Origin: Elysia chlorotica
Lineage: Eukaryota; Mollusca; Gastropoda; Plakobranchidae
NCBI GenBank assembly: GCA_003991915.1
Contig: RQTK01000808.1
Location: 175,491-239,490, forward strand
Reading direction: 5' to 3'
Length of the DNA: 64,000 nt
Shown here piece after piece: positions 13,501 through 26,904 of this stretch. The notes under the pieces were generated by a model. The model worked only from the letters and a program-made list of their open reading frames with translations, searched no databases and had not been told where the DNA came from. How positions within the stretch are numbered: the stretch's first letter is position 1; the number at the start of each line of letters is the position of its first letter. The position numbers and the translations under genes are program-made.

Positions 13501-16500
13501 AACTTATGCCTAAAGCCCCAAATGATGATCTTAGAGAATAGGCTTCAATAAAGAGCGCATGACTTTAGACCTATGACAAAATACGTCGTCAAGATGGACT
13601 CGGCTGAAATGTAATATGTGCGGATCTGGCGCTGCGGAAACGGGCTAGTCTTGGGTCTCTTCATGAGCGGCGAACATCAGTATAATGTGATGAAAAGCTC
13701 TCCAAAAAGTAAAATCAGCATAGGACCTAAGTTGTTTTTTTTTAATGACTCTTATTGTCTTAAATAAATAAATGGTCTGAAAATGCGAATTGGGAATCCC
13801 TCATTTTCACGCAGACAAGGCTCTGTTTACGTACCACTGCTGCGTGTTCGATGAAAGAGATCAAGCACCGGTGATTAAGGACAAAGAGCTGAGGATGGAA
13901 GAGAAAATGATATAATATGAATATATCATAGTTCATAAAACTTGTTACATGTATAATAATTTACTTTGTCACCATTTAGCTATATAAATAGAATAAAATG
14001 TGCTCAATTTACTGACTATTTTTGCCATCATTTTCTTTTTATTTAACTAAATAAAGACTTGCAGACTCATTTGTCAAAGATATAAACATTGTCAACAAAC
14101 AGATAAGATTTGAGGATTGCTTACATTTTGCGCATTTTAAGCAAAGATGTCTACAGAGGTGCGACTTGTTTTCCGATAGTGGTTTACCTTTGATCAAAAT
14201 GTTAATTCTTTAAAGGGTCTACTCGACACCTGGCGTCTTGATTTGAGTTAAGAACAACCAAATTAAACACTGATCATGTCGCTATGACTGACCTGCACAT
14301 TCGGAGCATTGAAGATCTCCGGCCTGAGGTCTTCCTCGATGTACTCAGCCAGGTCGTGATGCTCCTGGACGGTGGTGTGCAGTCTCGCCGCACCAGATCC
14401 CATGGGGAAGTGAGACATGTGGTTCACCAGGTGGGACATCAGCTGGGGACATTACACAGGGAGAGGATTGGAGAATAACAGGGATTGCACAGGTACAGAA
14501 TTACACAGGTAGATGGTTAGAGGATTTCACAAGTAGATGGTTAGAGGACTACACACAGAGAGGATTACACAGGTAGATGGTTAAAGGATTACACAGATGG
14601 ACGATTAGAGGATTACACAGGGAGATGATAACACACAAAGAAGATTACACAAGTGGATGGTTAGAGGATTACACGGGTAGAAGACTACACATGTAGAGGG
14701 TTAGAAGATTACACAAGTAGATGGTTAGAGGACTGGACAGGTAGAGGATTACACACATAGATGCATAGCTGCCAACTTTTGAGAAAGCCTATCAATATTG
14801 ACTAAAACACAAGCTTAACCATAACTTTAAAAACTGCACCAAGGAAAAGTTGTTGTTTTTTTTCCTTTTTGTGTGTGGTTTGTTTAGGGGTGTTTTTTTT
14901 TATAGTTATTTTTTGTAGATTTTCGTTTCTAGTGTCAGAAACTCCACATGGGATTTTTCAGGCAAAAATGTTCAAGACGGCTGACTAAAGAATTTAGGCT
15001 TTCTAACATGCCCAAAGCAATTGGAACTAACACCATTGTCATTGACTGAACCAACAAGTACCTCCCGGGGCAAATCCGACATTAAATTTGCCCAGTCGGC
15101 GGCCTCAAACTAGGCACCAACTTATAACCAGACGCATAGCTGCCAACTTTTGAGAAAGCAAATACAGATCTTTAGCGCGGTTAGTCACTTTTTTTTTTAA
15201 AGTTTTGTTGATTTTTATCTCTAGTGTCAGAAACACCACGTCAGCAATATGCAGGCTTTGCATAAATAAATATAGTATAAGATGGTTGAATAAAGAATGT
15301 AAACTTTCTAGCATGCCTAAAGCAATTGAAACTAATACCATTGTCATTGTCTGAAGTAACCAGTAGGGGACAAATCAGACATTTTTTATTTAATTTGCCC
15401 AGTCGACGGCCTCAAACTAGGCACTGAGAGTGAGAACCAGACGCTCTGCCACTTGAACCAGTTCACACCTCAATGTCAACTACACTAGGTCTCCGTTTTT
15501 ATCAGAATTAGATCTAGATCTATACCATCGTATGTCAATTAGATTTATAATATAAAGCTACAGTCTAGATCTAGATTCACCTTCACGGGATGTAGCGTCA
15601 CTTCGGAACGACAGATAGGTTTGTTTGGAGGTATGTCTTCCATCGGCAATTTAACGGGGTATGTATTCCACAAATCAGGTGTCACCGAAAATGATCCAAA
15701 ATCTAGAAATCCATATGGGTAATTAAACTGATCATTATTTTTAAAAAATTGTTTTAACAACAATTCTAATCGATAACGGTGGCATCAGTTTGGCTAGAGT
15801 TGCAACACATTAGCGACAGGCAACAGCAGTCATCCGTTTAAAATACCAGATCTAGATTAAGCTCAGAATGTGTTCCCGAATCCCGACGACGATATATAAG
15901 CAAGATTTATATAGAGAAGTTAATGCTGTGAGTTTTAAAGAGAATTAAAGTAATTTAGCATAATAATTTTTTATTTGTAAAGTAGCCAATTTTTCGTGAT
16001 ATTTTAATATACAATTGCCAACTAGAGTGGACAAAAGATCTTGTGCGGTAGGTAACATCTTTGAGCTATGCAATAATGCGCCGCCCAACGAGGATGTGTG
16101 TGAGTGTGTGTGTAAGAGTAGCAGCGATTGTGCCTAGCCCTACTAAATCGAAATTGATTATCTGATCGTGAGAGAGTAAGAACTGTGAGGGGACTGGCGC
16201 TTGACAGNNNNNNNNNNNNNNNNNNNNNNNNNNNNNNNNNNNNNNNNNNNNNNNNNNNNNNNNNNNNNNNNNNNNNNNNNNNNNNNNNNNNNNNNNNNNN
16301 NNNNNNNNNNNNNNNNNNNNNNNNNNNNNNNNNNNNNNNNNNNNNNNNNNNNNNNNNNNNNNNNNNNNNNNNNNNNNNNNNNNNNNNNACCGGCCTTTAT
16401 TGCCGAAAATGGCAGCAACTACTGAGCGATCGACGGGACACCCGATTTCTAGCTGAATACCGTCAAATACGTACTTTTTCAACCAGATACGGACGGACGT

Positions 16501-19500
16501 ACTCGGGAGATCAAATACGTACTAAGTACGTATTATACGTACTGGTTGGCAGCTATGCAGACGCTCTGCCATTTGAGTCAGTTCGCCCCTCAAGGTCAAC
16601 TATTTAGTTCCCGACCTATATCACAGAATTAGATCTAGATCTATACCATTGGACATCAACTAGATTTAGAATATAAAGCTAGTTTAGATCTCCATCCACC
16701 TTCAGGACATGTAAGGTCACTTCGAAACGACAAGTAGGCATGTCTTCCATCTGCAATTTAGCGGGAAATACCGCAACTCGGGCGTCTCCAAAAAGATTGT
16801 ATATGTACGAAAATCTAGATGTCCATATAGGTCATTTAAATGATCATTATTAAAAAAAAAAGTTTTAACAACAATTCTAACGCTTTTTAAAACACCAACT
16901 GTGATACGACACAAAAGGCGGCATCGGTTTGGCTAGAGTCGCAACACATTAGCGGCAGGCACACAGCAAGAATCCGTTTGGGCTATCAGATCTATATTAA
17001 GCTTAGATCTATGTTCCCGAATCTCGATGACGATAACGGATATCTAAGCAAGATTTATATAGAGAAATGAAAGCTGTGAAGAGAATTTAAATAATTTAAC
17101 CCAGGAATAAATGCTTTTTTTTTAATTTGTCGTTTTTTTAAATAATCAGTTTTTCTAGATATTTGAAAATACATTGAACAACAAGAGTGGACAAAAGATC
17201 TCTTGTACAGTATGTAACATCTTTGAGTAAAAGCAATAATGCGCCGCCCAACGGGGATGTGTGTGCGTACATGTCTGTCTGTGTGAAAGAGTGGCAGCAA
17301 TTGTGCCTAGCACTAAAAAATGCGAAATTGTTTATCTGACCGTGGGAGAGTAAGAACTTTGAGGGGATCGGCGCTTGACAAAGAAGGAGGTTAAAAGTCT
17401 AAATCAGTGTGCGAAGATGGTTTAAAGTCTAAATCAGTCTAACTGCCCAAAAGCTGATTCTTGGAAACAAACTCTCTGCCTAGCAGCAGTAATCAAAGCT
17501 CTGGGATTCCCGGATGGACAGATCGCCGGCGGCGGAAGCATAATTGCCAATATAGTGGTACACTATTTACAGCATTTTTTACTGAAACAAAACACGAGTG
17601 AACGCTAAATCTACAAGTTGACTGGAGACTCGGACGATCCCAGTGCCACGAAGCGTAAGGGGTACTTATGAGACGTTAAAAACGTGAATGGGCCTAGTTA
17701 ACGCCTGGGCTAACCTGGCGTTATTGCCGAAAATGTAATCTATAGGATTCCCGGATGGACAGATCGCCGGCGGCGCAAGTATAATTGCCAATATCATTTT
17801 TATAGTGGTGCACTATTTACCGCATTTTTTTTTTACCAAATAAAGCTACGAGTGAACCTGGCGTTATTGACGAAAATGTCAGCAAGCACTGAGTGACGGG
17901 ACACCCGATTTTAAGCTGAATACCGTCAAATACGTATTTTTTCAACCCGATACGGACAGACGTACTTGGGAAGTCAAATACGTACTAAGTACATATTATA
18001 CTTACTGGTTGGCAACTATGTAGATGGTTAGAGGATTACACAACTAGAGGATTAAACAAGTAGAATGGAGATACAATATTTCCCACTATGGTGATCACAT
18101 GGGGAAGTGTGACATGTGCTTCACCAGGTAAGACATCAACTGCAGTAGAGAGATAAACTGCTTCACACAACCTATTGTGGCAACCATACTAAACATGATA
18201 TATGGTTTACAAAATAAGAGTCCAGGATGCCATCTTAAACTGATTGTACTGCGTATTATACCGTTAACTGTGCTACTCACTGCTCTGGCTGCCAGTTTCA
18301 CAATGTCCGTCTCTGAGGGCAGACTGTGGCCGGGGTCCGTCATGGCCTCGGCCAGGCTAGCGTCCGCGCTGAACGGTCTCTGGGAGGCCTGCTGAGCCCC
18401 CCCACCGGCGCCGTTCTGCGCCGTCTCCCAGATGTTGGTGTAGTCTGTGTCCAGCAGGAAGTCTGACAGAGACTTGCTCACTCGCGTCAGGGAGGACGAG
18501 CTGTGGCCGGTCACGGCCGAGTGTAGCACCTTTAGAGAGAGGATGAAAGAGAAATTGATCTTTAGAGAGAGGAGACATTCAAATCATAGCATCATGCTGA
18601 GTGTAGCACCTTCAGAGAAAGGATGAAAGAAAAATTGATCAATTCACTTTATTTTCAAAATTTTGGAACGTTTTTGCTGTACCAATATGTTTTTTACTGT
18701 AATAATATTGGTATAATCAGAGATATGTGTGACACAGACAGCCATGGTAGCTGAGGCTATTTTGTAAAAAGTGCCTACTAATGAAAGCTACCCTGAACAC
18801 TTTGTATATGCAGCTTTTGTCTGTGTCTGTTGTCTCCATGAGCAGCGGCATTGGCATCTTGAGGCACCACTCCACCATGCAGAACATCATGGCCACAATG
18901 AGCTGGGGACACAACAGCAGCGAAACAAACATTGAGATGGACATGATAAGCTGGAAACACATGAACAGAAGAACATAGTATTTTCTTTGACACCCTTAAG
19001 CTTTAACAATATATCAATATATCAAAGGGAATATCTTTTGTTTGTTCTTTCTTGACAGCTTTTAATTTAGAATTCAACAATCATCTGATTAACATTTCCC
19101 TTGATGCTTTATCTATGGACAGTCCTAGAGGAATACATATCTGACAGAACAACACCCTGTTAGCATCCTGCATTTTACTGTCCATTTTCAATACACAAAA
19201 TTTGTCCATTAAAATTATTTATGAGGGTTCATTTGCTAGGGATGGCAAAGAATATTTGTTTTACCATTTCCTTGAACATGTCTTACCCGCTTCTCCTCAT
19301 CTGAATTAGAACTAGCACCGTGAGAAGGAATAAGGGTTGATATGGTTGAAGCTATTGCCTGGCAAAATAAACAAAAAAGGCAGTGTTGAGTATTTCAAAC
19401 AGCATTTTGTGATTTCCATTTTTATTTTGTGAAAATATTAAGCTAGTTGACAATTAAAATATGATACAACAGTATTAATTGAAACCTGTAACACTCCAGT

Positions 19501-21602
19501 CACAGCTAAAAAATTGATATGTATTAAACTCAAACAATTCTTTACAAGTCTGAGTATTTCTTACCTCTGTGATTTTTTTTGGCATCTGAGGGTGGTAGTC
19601 CAGAAGCCTGTCCACCTGATCACACAGCAACAACAGCATGTCAGAGGCGACCTTGGCCACCTTCTTGTTCACACACTGGAACGGAAAAACATGTTAAAAA
19701 TATTAAGATGTCGGGAGCCACCTTGGCCACCTTCTTGTTCACACACTGCACGGACCTACAAAACGCGATTCTGTACAAGTCATTCTAGTTGAGCAGCAGG
19801 CCGCCGGCTGCATGGTCATAAATCGCCTCCCACGGGACACCCGTCACTCGGGCCAGGCGCGCGCTGTTTAACCTGAGTTTGATCCAGGCCAATGAGCAAA
19901 AATCAGCAAAGTTATGCGTGTTTTATCTCATTATCTATTGATTGTCATTGAACAGAACCACTATTAAGTGATAATGCCACATTTTGTCTTTAATACAGTG
20001 AAAGGCCTATTCGTAGAGATTCTAGAATAGTATGTGTGTGGGGATATTTTTAAGTGTTTTTAACTTTATTTCTTAAATACTCGTCTTTATATGTGTGTGG
20101 AAATTAAATAACTATGCAGTTAAAATGTCTTTTAATATCTGGAAAAAAGTTATGTTAATTTTTCTCATTTCAAAGTTGCTACAGGCAAAGAAACATTACA
20201 ATACCTAAATTGCCGACCAAATTATTTTCAATTCGCCATTAGATCTAACTCTTTCCTCTTTAAAATAATGCACTTAGAAAATTGTAGTCATAGCTATTAC
20301 TTCCATGAAGGCCACCCACATCAACATAGGAGATTTTTGTTATCTTTGAAATAGAGCGCCTCAAAAAACCTGAATGGCAGGGTCAGGAGATCAAAGTATT
20401 CCAGAATGGAGACTGCGACTTTCTGTGCAAACTGCTAAAATGACGCTCTTAGAGCGCCGTGACTGGAACGGAAAAACATGTGAAAAATATGAAGAAATCA
20501 GGAGCAACCTCGGCCACCTTCTTGTTCACACACAAGGCTCAGCTCTGCAATGTTTCTGCTAACTACAACTTCCTTTATAGCCCAAATCAATCAATGTTTC
20601 AGAGGTGGGCAAACGAATTTCGGAAAGTACAGAGTGACAGTTTCAAAGAAAAGCATTTTCCTAGATAATTTTGTTAAATTCCGGTGAAATTATAATAAGC
20701 ATAGCATGAAAAGATGGCATTTTAATCTTATTTAAAAGGACTCACCATAAGAGCACCCAAAAGAACATTGATCGCCTCTTTCATTTTGGGATGAAGTGTC
20801 CCGTGAGTTAATTCTCCATACAAAAAAATTGCAACACTGCTCACTGCAACACATCTGCATGTAAAAAAAATTTCAAGTCATTTTAACTATTTTATGAAAA
20901 GTAGTTTGTAAAAGATAGTGGCTAAAAAAGTTTCTATTGGTAAAGAAGTATTAGCATTTTATATTTTGAAGACCATTTGACTAGGACAAAATAGAAGCAT
21001 TTGATGTTCTAGAAAACAAACGACTAAGCTTTAACTAAATCAAGACGTAAGGGCTTGACCAGTATTAATTATTGAAGTGAAGCACCATCAACTGAGATAA
21101 TATTTAATGTACGCTACTTCCCATTAATACGAATCCTTGCCATACACTAAATGCTGACTCATAGAAAATCTGCCTCACATATGTGACTTAAGGTTGCAAT
21201 GCAACTTTACCTCACAAGACATTTAATTTCCCAAACTGGGCATTGAACTTGAACAAAAAATGTGATTCAAGAGTCTTTCTCCTAACCCAGCCAGGTTCAG
21301 TAACCTGTATGTTTACTTCTTAGCATTAGATCTGAGACAGTGCAGCTCACTTGATAGTTTCAAAAGAGGCTTAAAAACCTACTTATTTACAATGCACTTG
21401 TCAGTGGATTTTTCCTCTTAATTTTCATTAATGTTTTATTAATATGTGTAATTTACTCATTTTTCATAATTTCTTTGCTGTTCATGTATCATGTCCTTTA
21501 TGTGCAAAACTGCCTTATAATGTGTGTGAATGGCTGATAAGTTGTCTCGTCTTAAGCGCTTTGAGCCGGCTATGCTGGGATAAAGCGTTTAAAATATTAT
21601 CT

Positions 21603-21657
<55 letters not shown>

Positions 21658-24600
21658 GTGTTACTCTCTTAACTGTAGTTCTCCCGGTACAAAGCGCATC
21701 TCTCTCTTACCGAGCCAGCCCCGCGGGCTCTCGCTTGCCAGCCTTGAGGAGCAGGTCGAGGACGAGGTCCTTGAGATCGCTGGCCGAGACCTGCACGGTG
21801 TTCATGGTGTCCGGCTCCAGAACCGGGACCTCCTGCAGGTGCTGCGGGTAGCACAGGAGAGAGCCCAGCACCGTCACAGCCTCCGCTCTCGGCGGCTGAA
21901 AAACACAGCATGCAAATAAAGTAACATTTTCACAAAAAGCAACATGAGCCAAGGGTCAAGGATTGTGAAAAATGTCTTTCAAAATGTCTTAGTGATCGCA
22001 AATGTGAATCTCCGCATAGAAAGGAATTTAAAATTTTGTTGTGCAATAAGATGTTTCCTTTTATCTCGTCATTAAAAATTAAACTCAAAATTAAAATCTT
22101 TAGAGCTAAAAATGTATTTTCCAGCTGCGTAAAAATTCTAAAAAATACTTTAAAGAATCCTTTGAAACAGTAAAGTCATTAAAATACAATGAAATTGTGA
22201 AGAATCAAGGTTTTTCAATGACCACTTTGATAAGCTGACACAATAGAAGCCTGTCTTACCTCCTTGTAATCAACTGCAGATATAATGCTGCCAGCAGCTT
22301 TGATAAAGTCCAGTGTAAGGAGGAGACACCCAGGCAATGGCAGTGAGAAGAACCTGGGGCCGCAGTCTCTGACTAGAACATTCACAACATCCTGAAAGAA
22401 TGCAAAGATATATTTAGTGGCATTCCATATTGCCCATTTCAATCAAGTTTCTTTCTAAAACATAGTAATCTGATAAAGCTAACTTTTATAACATATTGCG
22501 TCACATTTTGTAGAAAATTAACCACCAAATATACTATCCACTATCACAAGTTTTAAAAGACAGGTCCTGTTAAGTACCAAAATCCATTTGGGTCTCATGT
22601 AGGTTACTAGATAGCATTCTAAGAAAATCTCTCACCTGGTCCGAGGAGACGAGTCCTGTGTGCAGGATTTGATAAAACTGTGAGATGAGTTTCCGAGACG
22701 GCATCACTTCGTGTCTCCTCAACATAGACTGACAGATGAGCTGGAAAGCGATCAACTTCCCTCGCTTGTACTTATTGCCAAGAGCCAAGCACTGGGGTTG
22801 GAGGGTGGGGGTTGCAAAGGATTAAAGGTAAAGTAAATAAAGCATCCCAAGCACTGAATTCCAACTCCACTAGATCTTACAGGCAAGAAACACATTTTAA
22901 ATTATTTCCAGTAATTTAGTACAGATGTAGTCTAACACAAATGACACAAGATATATATAGCAATGTATATTCTTTGACTCTAAAATCTGGTACTTATTTA
23001 TTTTCACATCAAGTAATAGAAAACTTCAAAGAAAAAAAAAAATTGTATTTGTCCATTATAATCAACTTTCCAGACTTTCCAGTAGTAAATATAGTTTACT
23101 TCAGCTTCACACTACACAAAAAAAGCAAACAAACCAAAACCGATGATCCCTTTATAAGTCTTCATGACAAACTGCCACCTTATCTTCCCCTCATAGTCCA
23201 CAAAGTGTCAGCCCGATTAATTTTTCTAAAGTGGCCACTGACCTCAAACAGCCATGAGGAGAAGAAGTGAAGAGGAGGAATCATCTCTGGAGGAGGCGGT
23301 GACAGCATGTTATTCTGGGTCACACCGAGGTTGTCGCTCATCTACACACACAAAAAGTTAACGTAAGTCAAGTTCAATTTGAGTTCCATACACATTTAGA
23401 ATTTTTAAAATAAAAGAAGTACCATACAAATAAAAAGAAAACTGTAGTACATTACATATTTTTCATTCATTCTATTAAAAGGGATAACAATTTTAGATGC
23501 TTAACTTTAGAACTGATGTGACATAAATTGAGGGAGAAAAATGTCTGACTTAGTAACATCGTCTTCTGGGCCGTCTGTGAATTAAACTGAGTAGATACAT
23601 AGATGGGATTCCTTTTGCTCAGTTAAGTAAAAATCAACCCAAGCTGTACCTTTTAATGACATTTAATTTCTTCTCTCACCCGACACAAGGTGTCCAGCAA
23701 CTCAGCAAGGGCATCAAACACGGTGGCGTGGATGTCCGAGTCCTCGATCTTGTTCACGTCTCCGAGACATCCCAACATGCGCTGCCACAGAACCACCGCC
23801 ACGTCTGGCATCCAGCCTCGGGCCTTGCCCCCCGCCATGATGCTCCGCTGCTCGTCTATCGAGTCCACAGATATCTCCATGCCTGCATGGGGAACAGTAA
23901 ACACAGCCAGACGTTTTTCATGAAATTTAATCTTCAGGAGAGGCCAGCAGCAAGCAATACAAACTGCCATTGTTCTTAACCACTGAACCACGATCCATCA
24001 ATGCACACATTATAGCAAATGCAGCTTCTCTGTCAAAGGTTAACCACTGAACCATGATCCATCAATGCACACATTATAGCAAATGCAGCTTCTCTGTCAA
24101 AGGTTAACCACTGAACCATGATCCATCAATGCACACATTATAGCAAATGCAGCTTCTCTGTCAAAGGTGCCCTTGTTGAGTCTCCATTGATATTCGTTGT
24201 ATCTATGGATTTGAACTACTCTGTGCTCTTTGAATCTTAGTTCCTGGCGATATTATACTTCAATATGTTACATTAAATTTAATGCACAGGTTAATTATGC
24301 TCTTCAACTATCTAACATTTTTACAATTACTAGCATGAGCAAGGATCAAATGTATAAACTTGATATTCTGGCTGTACGTACAGGAGCTATCCCTGTTGAC
24401 ATTGGTGTCCTCGGGCCCAGTGATGTCGATGTGAAGCGAGTCTCTGTCCGGGGTGGGGCTGTCCTTCAGAACGTCTGACGCTATGATCATTGTTGTGGGG
24501 GATGGGCTCCGGCTTTCAGATTTTGATCTCATGGATGAAGGGGAAATGCTTCCTGAACCTTAAAATAAGAAGAAGAAAAATTGTTTAGCCATGGGGACGG

Positions 24601-26604
24601 TAAATGCAAGAAGATTATATTTGAACTACATATAATAATATGTAAGGCAATCAGGGTGTATCGGGCACAAGCCTCTAGTGTGAGTTCTCAGATGGATCCT
24701 TCTAAACAGAGAAATAACACTCTATATTGGCCACTTTAATTCTCAAATTAAGCTTATTTCTGGTACTAGAAAATTGGCCTCTACAGCGACACGAAATGCT
24801 GTCTCAGCAGGGTGGACCTATGGGATTTTTATATGATCAACCTTGATCAACGGAGGCCTGCATGCTACAATAATAGATATGGCATCAAATGTAACAGTGG
24901 TTTACACTAACATTTCTTATATATTTTAAATGAAAAAAAAAAGTTCAATTGCACTCACCAATGTCTTTCATTCCATAATCTCCCTCTGATTTGTCGACAC
25001 AGAGACCCTCATCAAAGCTGGCGCCTTCTTCGTCCTCCTCTTGCAGAACAGCTGAATGCATCCCCATCACGCTGCTGAACTGTGCTGTACATGTGGCAGT
25101 TATATTGGATACTTCAAGATCCGTTATCGCTGTTGTCGCACCTAGGCACAAACAAAACATTAAGTGTTATCAAATCCTGGGTTGATATTCACACAATGAC
25201 TGAGAGGCAGAGCAGTGTTTCCATTTAACTCATTGCAATTTTTTAACCAATATTAGCAATAAAAAGCACCTTCTATTGGCAAGAATATACAACCTTAGCT
25301 GCAAAAACCTTTAAGCAGCGTATTCTTTCTTTTAAATATGTTACTGGGAAAATGCTGTCGAGAGAAAACCAGTTGAGATTTCAACCCCAACTCTCCCGCT
25401 TTCACTGGCAACTTGAGCTAGTAGAGCTCCTGGTTTCAAGTGATCAAATTAAGTAGTAGTAGAAGTAGTAGTAGCAGCAGCAGCAGCAGCAGCATTAGTA
25501 GCAATAGTAGGAGTAGTGACGGTGGCGGTAGCAGGAGCAGCAGCAGTAGTAATCATTAATGCCTCAACTTAAAAAAGGCTCAATAATCTTCGATATTACA
25601 ATCAATCAAGCCTTCTAACAAAACGGTGCACTGTGCGCTTTAAAATCTGCACACCTGAAAAATGAAAAGCATCAATGTTTTTTGCACTTTCAATTGTTTT
25701 TTGTTAAAAGAAGGGGAGAAAGCATCTGTATCTATTCGTATTTTTGAAAATTTAGTTTTTGTTAGAAACTATTAATTTGATGGTTTGGGGCGAATTGTGG
25801 CGAAATGAAACATTTTTCGTCAAAATAAATACTCCCGTGCAAATCTACAGTTATCTACTTTATCTTGTGCGGTTTTAGAAATTTGGGATTCAAATATTTT
25901 ATTCCTAGTTCCATTATTACACCACCACCACCACCACCACCACTACACCACTACTTTTCCAAATTATTCTATGATCAAAGAGGTCCACTTTTAACCAAAT
26001 ACCATATGAAAAGATGTAGCTCTGAAAGTGCACAAGACTTTAAATGTAAGAACAATCCTTTGTTAGCAGTTAGAATTTTGTTAATGCTTCATGCAACCGG
26101 TGACATCACGAAAAACAAAATGTTGCTCCTCCCTCTCCTCCCTATTTTCTGTCTCAGTGTCTCAGTGTCTCAGTATCAGTGCATGCCATTTCTCTCAGAT
26201 TTTCTGTCCTTTTACAAGATAAAAAAAAGAATCCACCACCATGCTTCCATTATTTTTTATGGTCAAAGACAATAATATGCAGTTGTGCAAATTTAAAAAA
26301 GACAAAGAGGAAAGTACATGATTGAAGTAGCTATATGAACTAACAAGAAACAAATGATCCATTTGCGAGGCAATTTATGAGCAGCACAGTTCATTCATGA
26401 TGGTATCACAATAGCTAGTCAATGACAGCTTACACAAAATAAAGTTAATCTCTCCAACAGTGTGTTGGGGTCCTGATTTTTCTAGAGAACTGGCATAGTG
26501 AGCTAGGTTGCTATAATTAACCACATAGCACTTTACTTCTGCCATGACAAACTGGGGATCCACCCCTGCACCCCTGCACCTTTCTCAGCCATGGCCTAAA
26601 AAAC

Positions 26605-26636
<32 letters not shown>

Positions 26637-26644
26637 TATTATTA

Positions 26645-26694
<50 letters not shown>

Positions 26695-26815
26695 NNNNNN
26701 NNNNNNNNNNNNNNNNNNNNNNNNNNNNNNNNNNNNNNNNNNNNNNNNNNNNNNNNNNNNNNNNNNNNNNNNNNNNNNNNNNNNNNNNNNNNNNNNNTAT
26801 AACTATTATTATAAC

Positions 26816-26855
<40 letters not shown>

Positions 26856-26872
26856 GTTGTTATGATGATGAT

Positions 26873-26904
<32 letters not shown>

